From positions 1 to 64,000 of the forward strand of contig NZ_JAIUKE010000008.1 in the NCBI RefSeq assembly GCF_020176795.1: DNA of 64,000 nt, given 5' to 3'. Shown here one piece after another: positions 9,872-16,933 of this stretch (positions are counted from its first letter, which is position 1; each line of letters starts with the position of its first letter). Below the pieces are notes generated by a model that was not told where the DNA came from, did not search any database, and saw nothing but the letters and a program-made list of their open reading frames with translations. A program made the position numbers and the translations under genes. This stretch comes from Streptomyces sp. 8L (GTDB lineage Bacteria > Actinomycetota > Actinomycetes > Streptomycetales > Streptomycetaceae).

Positions 9872-10165
9872 ATGACCACCTATCAAGTAAGCCTTGAGCA
9901 GATGTCTTTCGTCGAAGGTGAGATGCAGTCCATCACCACCAGCCTCGGGACTTCCCTCGGTGAGTTGGAGGACGGCGTCAAGACGAAGCTCGCCGGCTGG
10001 GAGAACAGCTTGGCGGGTGCGGGGTACCGCCAGCGGCAGGCGAGGTGGCAGGCCGCCTACCAGCAGATGTCGGCGACGCTCGCCAAGGCGCAGGCCGCGA
10101 TCGGCACCATCGGCGAGTACTACAACAGCGGCGAGAAGTACGGCGCCGGCCTCTGGGACCAGTGA
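9872..10165 (+). CDS. WXG100 family protein, second of pair, with C-terminal YxxxE motif
   Basis: The 97-residue protein is again a helical hairpin. Its turn reads W43-E44-N45, so the usual glycine is replaced by asparagine. Near the C terminus Y84-N-S-G-E88 fits the YxxxD/E general T7SS export signal. It presumably dimerises with the protein at 9469-9813 and supplies the targeting signal. AAGGAG at 9858-9863 lies 8 nt before the ATG. Both genes are in the same direction as the EccA-like gene and probably belong to its operon. Confidence 0.88.
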   Translation: MTTYQVSLEQMSFVEGEMQSITTSLGTSLGELEDGVKTKLAGWENSLAGAGYRQRQARWQAAYQQMSATLAKAQAAIGTIGEYYNSGEKYGAGLWDQ

Positions 10166-10211
10166 GACAAGTGCATCACGCGCGCACGAGGTGCGGGGGA
10201 GGTGAGAACGG

Positions 10212-11624
10212 GTGAACGGCGCCAGCCCGGTGGAAAGCCCCTATGAGAACGCCGACGGTTCCATGGACACGGGGGGCGACGACTCCGAGGTGCAGCCGTA
10301 CTCGGGCGACACCTACGATCCCAGCACCCAGGGCACGGTCGACACCGGCCAGAAGATGCCGGAGATGCCCGACACTCCCCGCGTGACCGGTGGCAGCACG
10401 ACGCACCTGTCCGTGTCCACCTCAGCGCTGAAGGTCTTCGCCGACAACCTGGAGACCATCGCCGACGCCTTGGGAAAGGCCAGGAACCAACTCGACCAGG
10501 TGGCGCCCATCCGGGCCGGCGCCTCGGAGTTCGCGGAGGCGCAGGCCCTCGCGAACAAGATCACCGGCGCGGACGGCGATGAGAGTCTGCAGCAGAACTA
10601 CCTGGGCTCGTTGGCCGCTCTGCGGAACGCCCTGATAGACACGGCCGACGGAATCAGGCAGATCGCGGGCAACTACTCGACGATCGAGGAGGTCAACGAG
10701 AAGGCGGGCAGCGATCTGAGCCAGCTTCTCCAACAGGCCCAGGGCGACATCCAGAAGGTCGAGACGGCGACCGGAAACTCGGCCGCGTCGGGCATGTCGG
10801 GCGCTGGTTCCGGCGAGTCCAGTGTGGACGGCGCGTCGGGCACCACGGGCGATCCGTACGGTGCGTCGGGTGCCGGTGTGTACGGTGCGTCGGGCACTAC
10901 CGGCGATCCGTATGGCGCGTCGGGTACCACTGGCGATCCGTACGGTGCGTCGGGTACCACTGGTGATCCGTACGGTGCGTCGGGTACCACGGGCGATCCG
11001 TATGGCGCGTCGGGTGCCGGTGTGTACGGTGCGTCGGGTACCACCGGTGACCCGTCCAGTGCGTACGGGGCGTCGGGCACTGCCGGCGACACGTCAGGCA
11101 CGTACGGCACCGGCTCCGTACCCACGACGTACGCTTCGGGCGGTACCGGATACCCGTCGAACGGTGGCACGCAGACCACGAGTAGTGGTTCCGCGACGCC
11201 GGACGGCACTGCGGCAGCCGACCAGTCGGGACAGCCGGTGTCGCCGGGAGACCAGTCGGGACAGCCGGCCGCTCCCGCGAGTTCGGTCGGGGTACAGCCG
11301 TTGTCGCCCGGGGATGCGTTGCGGGTGGGTGAGGGTCCTGGTCCTGTGGTGCATCCGTCGCAGCCGTGGGTGAGTTGGCACACGGATGGTGGTTCGGGGG
11401 ATGCGTTGCGGGTGGGTGAGGGTCCTGGTCCTGTGGTGCATCCGTCGCAGCCGTGGGTGAGTACGCACACGGATGCCGGCTCGCAGGGCATGTCGCCGAG
11501 GTTGCCGGCCGAGCCGGCTGTGCAGGGCACCGGCGTGAACGACCCGTCCGGTGAAGCGTCGCCCGACATCGATTCAGAGCCGGCGTCGAGCACGCTGTTG
11601 CACAGGGGCGTGGCGCAGCCGTAG
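10212..11624 (+). CDS. Repeat-rich T7SS-locus protein with helical N-terminal domain
   Basis: The 470-residue protein starts at the GTG of 10212, preceded by GGAGG at 10198-10202. Residues about 65-185 are a helical WXG/PPE-like domain without a clear WXG. The rest is disordered: about nine GASGTTGDPY or GASGAGVY units (nt 10828-11090), then two nearly identical 29-residue units GDALRVGEGPGPVVHPS... (nt 11310-11483). It ends with an acidic tail. There are no membrane helices or signal peptide. By context it is a candidate T7SS substrate or structural partner, comparable in position to ESX Esp proteins; no specific function can be assigned. Confidence 0.72.
   Translation: MNGASPVESPYENADGSMDTGGDDSEVQPYSGDTYDPSTQGTVDTGQKMPEMPDTPRVTGGSTTHLSVSTSALKVFADNLETIADALGKARNQLDQVAPIRAGASEFAEAQALANKITGADGDESLQQNYLGSLAALRNALIDTADGIRQIAGNYSTIEEVNEKAGSDLSQLLQQAQGDIQKVETATGNSAASGMSGAGSGESSVDGASGTTGDPYGASGAGVYGASGTTGDPYGASGTTGDPYGASGTTGDPYGASGTTGDPYGASGAGVYGASGTTGDPSSAYGASGTAGDTSGTYGTGSVPTTYASGGTGYPSNGGTQTTSSGSATPDGTAAADQSGQPVSPGDQSGQPAAPASSVGVQPLSPGDALRVGEGPGPVVHPSQPWVSWHTDGGSGDALRVGEGPGPVVHPSQPWVSTHTDAGSQGMSPRLPAEPAVQGTGVNDPSGEASPDIDSEPASSTLLHRGVAQP
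10828..11090 (+). repeat. Tandem 30-bp/24-bp coding repeats
   Basis: Units encode GASGTTGDPY (30 bp) interspersed with GASGAGVY (24 bp). The units are close to identical at the DNA level, including wobble positions, which points to recent expansion and likely length variation between strains. Confidence 0.85.
11310..11483 (+). repeat. Direct repeat of an 87-bp unit, two copies
   Basis: Copy 1 is 11310-11396 and copy 2 is 11397-11483. Both begin GGGGATGCGTTGCGGGTGGG and are almost identical, differing mainly at WHTDGG versus THTDAG. They use codons such as TTG, GCG and GGT that are less common in the neighbouring genes. Confidence 0.88.
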
Positions 11625-11643
11625 GAGCTGGTCGGACTGCCCG

Positions 11644-11680
11644 GGCCCCAGGCCGTGTCCGCTCGGACGCGCCTGGGGCC
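11644..11680 (+). terminator. Terminator-like hairpin after the repeat-rich gene
   Basis: GGCCCCAGGC (11644-11653) pairs perfectly with GCCTGGGGCC (11671-11680). The 17-nt loop itself contains GTCC/GGAC pairing, so the whole structure is one long stem. There is no T-run, which is common for Streptomyces terminators. It lies 20 nt after the stop at 11624. Confidence 0.6.
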
Positions 11681-11768
11681 GCCACTCTGTGGGGGCGATG
11701 AGGGTTTACGGATACGACCTGGACGGTCACGAGATCACAAGCCGCCGGGGGATAGGAGCGCCTAGGGC

Positions 11769-14700
11769 ATGGCCGATGACAGCAGCAGCGACAGCAGCGA
11801 CAGCAGCGGCAGCAGCAGCACCGGAGCAGACAGCGGAAGCAGCGGTTCCGGCGGCGGCGGTGCTTCTCCTGAGATGGACTACAGCCAGCTGACGTGGAAA
11901 GACGCCATGACCTACGTCACCGGTCAGGAGCCGGACCATCCGGAGAACGACGGAAAAGAGTCGCTGATCTCCGACCCGCAGACCATCCAGGACGCCGCGG
12001 ACGCGTTCTGGTACACGCAGACGTTGCTCCAGGAGGCGGCCCAGAACCTCGGGCAGCAGGCTGAGGCGCTCACGGGGCCGAACGGACCCTGGCAGGGCCC
12101 GGCGGCGCAGGCGCTGAACAGTTCCATGAAGACGTTGTCGCAGCAGACGCAGGACATGGCCGACAAGCTGTCCGGCGGCAGCTCCGGCGACATCAATGTT
12201 CCGCAGCAGCTGGCGAACAACGCGAGGCACCTCCAGGACGCCATCACCACGCTTCACAAGATGGACGTCTATTACGCCCAGCAGGCGTTGAACAAGGCGC
12301 GGAGCGAAGGCAAGGACATCATGATGTCCAACGGGCGCGTCGCGGTCAGCCAGGTTCCCGAAGTCGTGGGCCATTTGAACAGCGACATGCTGGGGGTCCT
12401 TGAGTCGTTGGCGGGCCACTACTGGGTCACCACGAACGCCGCCGCCCCGTCGACGGCCCCGCAGAATCCGGTCACCGGCAGTGGGGGTGCGGGCTCTGCG
12501 GGCTATGGCGGAAGCGGTGGCACGGGGGACTACGGGCCTACCGTCCCGTATCCCGGCATCGGTTCGTACGGCGGCGGAAATCTGCCGGATTTCGGTGGGG
12601 CGACTTCGGGAAGTCCGACGCCGTATGCCGGTACGGGTTCTGGCGGTGACGGCGGGGATCTGCCGGATTTCGGTGGGTCGGTTTCGGGGAGCCCGACGCC
12701 GTATGCCGGTACGGGTTCCGGCGGTGACGGCGGGGGCCTGCCGGATGTCGGTGGGTCGAGCTCCGGAACTCCGACGCCGTACCCCGGTGGTGACTCCGGT
12801 GGCGCCGACGGGAGTGTGCCGTACCCCGGCGGGTCGACTTCGGTCAATCCCGCGGCGTACGGCGGCGGTCTGCCGGGCCTCGGCACCGGAGGGACCGGCG
12901 GGGCGAACGGCGGGGCCCCCTCCACGTACTCGGCCATGCAGCCGTACCCGGGGGACCCGTCCCTTGGCGGCAGTGGGAACCTGCCGGGTGCCGGCACGGC
13001 CGACCCGGACATCGACAAGGCCCTGAACCCCCAAGGCACAGGGGTCTCCACGGGTGGTGCGGGCAGCCCGACTCCGTACCCCTCTCTCTCCCTCGGCGGG
13101 AGCGCGGGCAGCACCGGTGAGGGGGGCCGTTCCGCCAAGGGCGTCTCCCGGTACCCCGGCGGTGCCAACGACGTCGGCGACGGCTCCGTGGGCGGCCAGG
13201 GCGGTATCGACCTCCCCGAAGGCGCCGGCGTCGGAGGATCGGGCACCGGGCCCGCCGTGTCGTCCGGTTCCGGCCTGCCCACTCTGAACACGTCCGGGAC
13301 CTCCGCGCCGGATCTCGGAGACCAGGTCCAGTCCTACCCGAACAGTGCCGCCTCCGGCGCGGCCGGCCAGGGCGGCGGCGGTACTGGTTCGGCCGGTTCG
13401 GGCATGCCGATGATGCCGATGGGGGGCGTGGGCGGCGCGGGAGACGGTGCCGGGGACCGGCCCGCGTCCGAGGCGTCCGGGTTGCTGGGTAGTGACCGGG
13501 AGCCCTGGACGGCCGTCCCGGTGCAGCACGGCGTCGACGCCGACTCCTTTCTGGGTGCGGAGCCCGGTGCGGCCGGCGCGGTCGGCCTGGGGCACGCGGG
13601 TGGACAGGACGACGTAAGCACGGCGCCTGCCGCGCCGGCGGGAGACTCGGTCGCGGCCCCGTCCGCGGCCCCGGACGCCGCACCAGCCGCCGAGGCCGCG
13701 AACGGGCTGCTTGAGGGCCTGCCGTTCCTCGCCGCCGGGGCATGGGGTGCCGCGGCCGGCGGTCTCGGGACAGGCTCGGACGGCCGTCGCGGCGAGACGC
13801 GGGCGGCGTGGTCGGACGCGCTGTGGCAGAACCCCCTGGCCACCGGTTCCGGTGCGCCGTCCGCCACACCGGCGCCCGCCACCCCAACGACGTTCGCGCA
13901 GGCGGGTGTTGCGGTGCAGGAGGCGCCGCCGCTGCCGGAAGTGGCGCAGGCCGTGGGCGTTGTCTCGCAGGAGGCGCCGCCGCTGTCGGAAGTGACGCAG
14001 GCCGTGGGTGTTGCCGCGGAGGAGGCGGCGCCGCTGCCGGAAGCCGCGCAGGCCGCGGGCGCCGTGGCCGGGGCGGACACCGGCGTGCCCGCCGCGGTTC
14101 CCGTACGGCTGGAGGCACAGGGTCCGGGCACGGGGACCCACCCCGCGGCCGGGGCCGCCGCCGCGGCGCCCGGGCACTCGCCGGACGGGGCGGCGGCGTA
14201 CGAGGCGCCCGCCGCCCATGCCGGTGAGGCGGTCGCGACCTCTGACGGCACAGCGGCCGCCACGTCGGACGGCATGGCGGTCGCGACCTCTGACGGCACG
14301 GCAGCCGCTGCGGTGTCCGTATCCGGTCCGCTCGCCGGCCCGAGCGGGGCGAGCCGTCCGCTTCAGGAGCCGGCGCAGGCCGTCGCGCGGACACCGGATG
14401 ACGGGCGGGCCGGGCAGCCTGCGCGCGACACGGCGTCCGCTGCTCGAACACCGGCCGCCGGGGAGCCGGCGGCCGACGACACGTCCTCCTGGGACGTGCC
14501 CGACGCCTCGCTCTCGCACCTCCTCGGGGAGCCCGCTTCCGGGCCGGTCGCGGGCGGCGGATCAACCGGCTTGCTGGCGGATCAGGGAGCGGCGGCTCTC
14601 CTCGGGGCCGGTGGCGCCTACGCGGCAGGGCGCTCGACCCGCGCGGGAGAGGCACAGTCCTTCGCGGAACCGGTGCGGCCCGCGTGGAAGCCCAAGGCGC

Positions 14701-14939
14701 CCAGCGCCGGCAGCTCGCGAGTGGCCGAGCCCACCAGTGCGACCGGGCCCGAGGAACCGCTCGCCGCCAGGAGTTCCGAGGTACCCGAGGCGTCCGACGA
14801 CCGGGCCAGGCCCGGGAGTCGGGGGCGCGGCAGGGCCAAGAAGGAGGGCGACCGCGAGTCCAGCAGCGTCGCGGACCTGTTGCGCCAGAGCCAGGAGATC
14901 TGGGGAGCGGGCGCGCGTGCGCGAGGTGCCTTCGGCTGA
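11769..14939 (+). CDS. Long WXG/PPE-like protein with Gly-rich repeats
   Basis: The 1056-residue protein begins with a Ser-rich stretch. A helical domain follows (about residues 40-220) with W108-Q109-G110 at a helical turn, so it is WXG100/PPE-like. Residues about 240-600 are Gly/Pro/Ser-rich with SGSPTPYAGTGSGGDGG-type repeats, and about 600-1000 are Ala-rich with EAPPLPEVAQAVG-like repeats. The C terminus is basic and then a short helix. There is no signal peptide and no clear membrane span except a weakly hydrophobic stretch near LLEGLPFLAAGAWG. An AGGAG at 11755-11759 precedes the ATG. It is probably a T7SS substrate or secreted scaffold; the function is not known. Confidence 0.72.
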   Translation: MADDSSSDSSDSSGSSSTGADSGSSGSGGGGASPEMDYSQLTWKDAMTYVTGQEPDHPENDGKESLISDPQTIQDAADAFWYTQTLLQEAAQNLGQQAEALTGPNGPWQGPAAQALNSSMKTLSQQTQDMADKLSGGSSGDINVPQQLANNARHLQDAITTLHKMDVYYAQQALNKARSEGKDIMMSNGRVAVSQVPEVVGHLNSDMLGVLESLAGHYWVTTNAAAPSTAPQNPVTGSGGAGSAGYGGSGGTGDYGPTVPYPGIGSYGGGNLPDFGGATSGSPTPYAGTGSGGDGGDLPDFGGSVSGSPTPYAGTGSGGDGGGLPDVGGSSSGTPTPYPGGDSGGADGSVPYPGGSTSVNPAAYGGGLPGLGTGGTGGANGGAPSTYSAMQPYPGDPSLGGSGNLPGAGTADPDIDKALNPQGTGVSTGGAGSPTPYPSLSLGGSAGSTGEGGRSAKGVSRYPGGANDVGDGSVGGQGGIDLPEGAGVGGSGTGPAVSSGSGLPTLNTSGTSAPDLGDQVQSYPNSAASGAAGQGGGGTGSAGSGMPMMPMGGVGGAGDGAGDRPASEASGLLGSDREPWTAVPVQHGVDADSFLGAEPGAAGAVGLGHAGGQDDVSTAPAAPAGDSVAAPSAAPDAAPAAEAANGLLEGLPFLAAGAWGAAAGGLGTGSDGRRGETRAAWSDALWQNPLATGSGAPSATPAPATPTTFAQAGVAVQEAPPLPEVAQAVGVVSQEAPPLSEVTQAVGVAAEEAAPLPEAAQAAGAVAGADTGVPAAVPVRLEAQGPGTGTHPAAGAAAAAPGHSPDGAAAYEAPAAHAGEAVATSDGTAAATSDGMAVATSDGTAAAAVSVSGPLAGPSGASRPLQEPAQAVARTPDDGRAGQPARDTASAARTPAAGEPAADDTSSWDVPDASLSHLLGEPASGPVAGGGSTGLLADQGAAALLGAGGAYAAGRSTRAGEAQSFAEPVRPAWKPKAPSAGSSRVAEPTSATGPEEPLAARSSEVPEASDDRARPGSRGRGRAKKEGDRESSSVADLLRQSQEIWGAGARARGAFG
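12573..12790 (+). repeat. Degenerate 78-bp coding repeats
   Basis: About three 26-residue units share LPDFGGSVSGSPTPYA followed by GTGSGGDGG. The copies at about 12609 and 12687 are nearly identical in DNA; the third is diverged (LPDVGGSSSGTPTPYP). Confidence 0.75.
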
Positions 14940-15103
14940 CGTGCCGGGCCACCACCGCGCGGGCTGCGGCGGGCGGTGTGCGCGAGGGCAGACACGGCTG
15001 TGCGTGCGGTCAACGACCACGCATTCTCTTGGTGCCCGTCGGCTGCCGGGGTTGACTCGGTCGTGTCCGGCCGGTGGGGGCCACAGCACGGAGGAGGACA
15101 CCG

Positions 15104-15550
15104 ATGACGTCTTCGTATGACCAGCAGATCGAGGATCTGCTCGCCGACTACCGCACGGCACGGGAGCAGGCGGTGGATGTCCGCCGCCGCATCAACGAGA
15201 TCGAGGCCACGGCGACCGCGCCGCGGCGTTCGGTGAAGGTCACCGTGGGAGCCCAGGGCCAGGTGACCGCTCTGGAGTTCCCCACCAACGCCTTTCGCAC
15301 CATGGCGCCCAAGGAGCTGTCGAAAGTGATCGTCAGCACTCTGGAGCAGGCTCGCGCCAAGGCGCTTGAGCAGGTGATGGAGTCGGCGATCGGGCCCCTG
15401 CCCGGCGGCCTGACGCCCGACGCACTGGCACGCGGTGACATCGACGCGCGCTCGCTGCTGCCCGAGGACGTACACCTGCCGGACGCCGTCCGGGCGTACA
15501 TCGAACACGGGCTGGGCGGCACGGAGGCAAAGGACGGTGGACGTGAGTAG
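15104..15550 (+). CDS. YbaB/EbfC-fold protein (EspL-like)
   Basis: The 148-residue protein starts with a coiled-coil helix, then VKVTVGAQGQVTALEF and a long helix ELSKVIVSTLEQARAKAL, the YbaB/EbfC nucleoid-protein fold. Mycobacterial ESX-1 carries a YbaB-like protein, EspL, in a comparable setting, so a T7SS accessory or regulatory role is likelier than bulk DNA packaging. The ATG at 15104 is chosen because GGAGGAGG at 15090-15097 fits it; an in-frame GTG at 15074 has no site. The last 8 nt overlap the next gene. The upstream 140 bp recur in a diverged copy before the giant effector gene. Confidence 0.82.
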   Translation: MTSSYDQQIEDLLADYRTAREQAVDVRRRINEIEATATAPRRSVKVTVGAQGQVTALEFPTNAFRTMAPKELSKVIVSTLEQARAKALEQVMESAIGPLPGGLTPDALARGDIDARSLLPEDVHLPDAVRAYIEHGLGGTEAKDGGRE

Positions 15551-15980
15551 CAGCGCCGGGAGCGGCAGCGGCAGCGCCGGGAGCGACGGACAGTCCTCCG
15601 CGTCTTCTGCGTCCTCTTCGTCTTCGTCGTCTTCGTCGTCTTCGTCGGACAGCCAGGTCCACGTCGACACCGACAAGCTCCAGCAGGCCGCCGACACCCT
15701 GGGCGAGTTGGCGTGGTCGCTGAAACACGCGACCGACTCGTTCCAGGACCAGAGCGACTCCTACGGCGAGCCGTGGGGTGACGACAAGACCGGGAAGAAC
15801 TTCGTGGGCCAGTACCAGCAGCCGCACTCCGACGCGGTGCAGGCCGGAACCGACGGCAGCAGCGCGCTCACCGACGCCACGGGCCAACTGACCGATCTCG
15901 TATCCGCGTTGAAGTCCATCGAGGCGCAGGCCCTGGCGACGGGCCAGCAGGTGTCGGTCGAACCGGCCGACGGTGCGTGA
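15543..15980 (+). CDS. Ser-rich WXG/EspC-like small protein
   Basis: The 145-residue protein starts at the GTG of 15543, which overlaps the stop of the YbaB-like gene by 8 nt, so translation is probably coupled. Residues 1-35 are almost all Ser, Gly and Ala, including a run of 12 serines. The remainder is a helical hairpin with EPWGDDKTGKNF at the turn, a WGDD variant typical of EspC/WXG100-related proteins in actinobacterial T7SS loci. It is likely a small T7SS substrate or chaperone partner. Confidence 0.72.
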   Translation: MSSSAGSGSGSAGSDGQSSASSASSSSSSSSSSSSDSQVHVDTDKLQQAADTLGELAWSLKHATDSFQDQSDSYGEPWGDDKTGKNFVGQYQQPHSDAVQAGTDGSSALTDATGQLTDLVSALKSIEAQALATGQQVSVEPADGA

Positions 15981-15983
15981 GGG

Positions 15984-16823
15984 ATGAGCGACGTGCCCGA
16001 GGACGAAGTGCCCGCGGCCATCGCCGACGCCGGTGTGGAGGAAGCGGAAGGCGCGGGCGCGGGACCGGACATGCCGCCCGTGCCGGACTACATCCGCGAG
16101 GCGGCACGGCAGGCGCCCGACCACTGGTTCGGCATGATCGACCCCGCCTGGACGGGGGAGGGCGGCCCGCCGCAGTGGGCGATGATCGGCCAGTGGCGCT
16201 CGGACCTCGACGGCGAGATCGTCGAATGGCAGGACAACGAGGAGTACCGTCCCTCGCCCAGGGCGCTCGACTGGCCCGATCCGGCCGACCCGGTGGACGC
16301 CGCGGTGCAGTTGGCGGCGACCGGCTACGGCCCGGCCGAGGACGTCAACCGCGCCTTGGCCGGCGCGGAGGTGGCGGTCCTCGTCGCACCCGGAGGCGCA
16401 CCGCTGGCCGCGGTGGCGCCCGACGACGAGACCCCCGTCATCCCCCTCTTCACCGCGCCGGAACATCTGCACGCCGCCGGCCGGCTGGCCTTCCGGACGC
16501 TCAAGGTGCCCGAGTTGCTCGACCAGATCCCGCAGGGCCACCTCCTCTACCTCAATCCGTCGGGCGCCGTGAGCATGACGGTGGAACCCGCCGCCCTGCG
16601 CGAGGAGGCCGGGGCCGCGGGCGGCACGGGCCACGAGGACGGGTGGCTCGGCGCCCTCGACGAGCTGCTGCCCGCACCGGTGGCACCGGCCGAGGCCGAG
16701 GGCGTTCCCGCCGCCTCGGACGCAGGCGGCCCTGACGCCCCGGCGGCCCCGTCGGCTCCCGCCCGGCCGGAGTCCGACGGGCCCGCCCTCGACGCGGACG
16801 CCGCGGGGGACGACTTCCTCTGA
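15984..16823 (+). CDS. T7SS-associated protein with SseB-like domain
   Basis: The 279-residue protein has DHWFGMIDPAWTGEG and GQWRSDLDGEIVEW near its start. An SseB-type domain follows at about residues 115-200, with TPVIPLFTAPEHL and GHLLYLNPSGAVSM. Proteins of this layout accompany T7SS loci in Streptomyces; the SseB domain is known from secretion-associated regulators but has no proven activity here. The C terminus is an acidic Ala/Pro tail. It starts 3 nt after the previous stop and closes the ybaB-like/WXG-like/sseB-like operon. The following gene is convergent. Confidence 0.8.
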   Translation: MSDVPEDEVPAAIADAGVEEAEGAGAGPDMPPVPDYIREAARQAPDHWFGMIDPAWTGEGGPPQWAMIGQWRSDLDGEIVEWQDNEEYRPSPRALDWPDPADPVDAAVQLAATGYGPAEDVNRALAGAEVAVLVAPGGAPLAAVAPDDETPVIPLFTAPEHLHAAGRLAFRTLKVPELLDQIPQGHLLYLNPSGAVSMTVEPAALREEAGAAGGTGHEDGWLGALDELLPAPVAPAEAEGVPAASDAGGPDAPAAPSAPARPESDGPALDADAAGDDFL

Positions 16824-16933
16824 CCGCGCCCCGGTGGTGTGTGGGCCTCTGATGAGGTGCGTGCGGACGCGGTGGTGTGCGTTGTGTCCTACGGACGGCT
16901 GACGGTGAACGGCGGGCGGCGGGCGGCGGGCGG

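Noticed and set aside
10828..11090. Regular repeats considered as CRISPR
   Set aside because: Units are 24/30 bp with no unique spacers, stay in one reading frame and code for a GASGTTGDPY repeat.
11698..11892. Small ORF beginning MRVYGYDLDGHE before the Gly-rich WXG-like gene
   Set aside because: It runs into the next gene in another frame and becomes poly-Ala; no ribosome site stronger than that of the 11769 start.
15008..15057. GTCAAC and GTTGAC as divergent -35 boxes before the YbaB-like gene
   Set aside because: No -10 box at a suitable distance in either direction could be found; the TTGACTCG block is kept in the duplicate, but its role is not clear.
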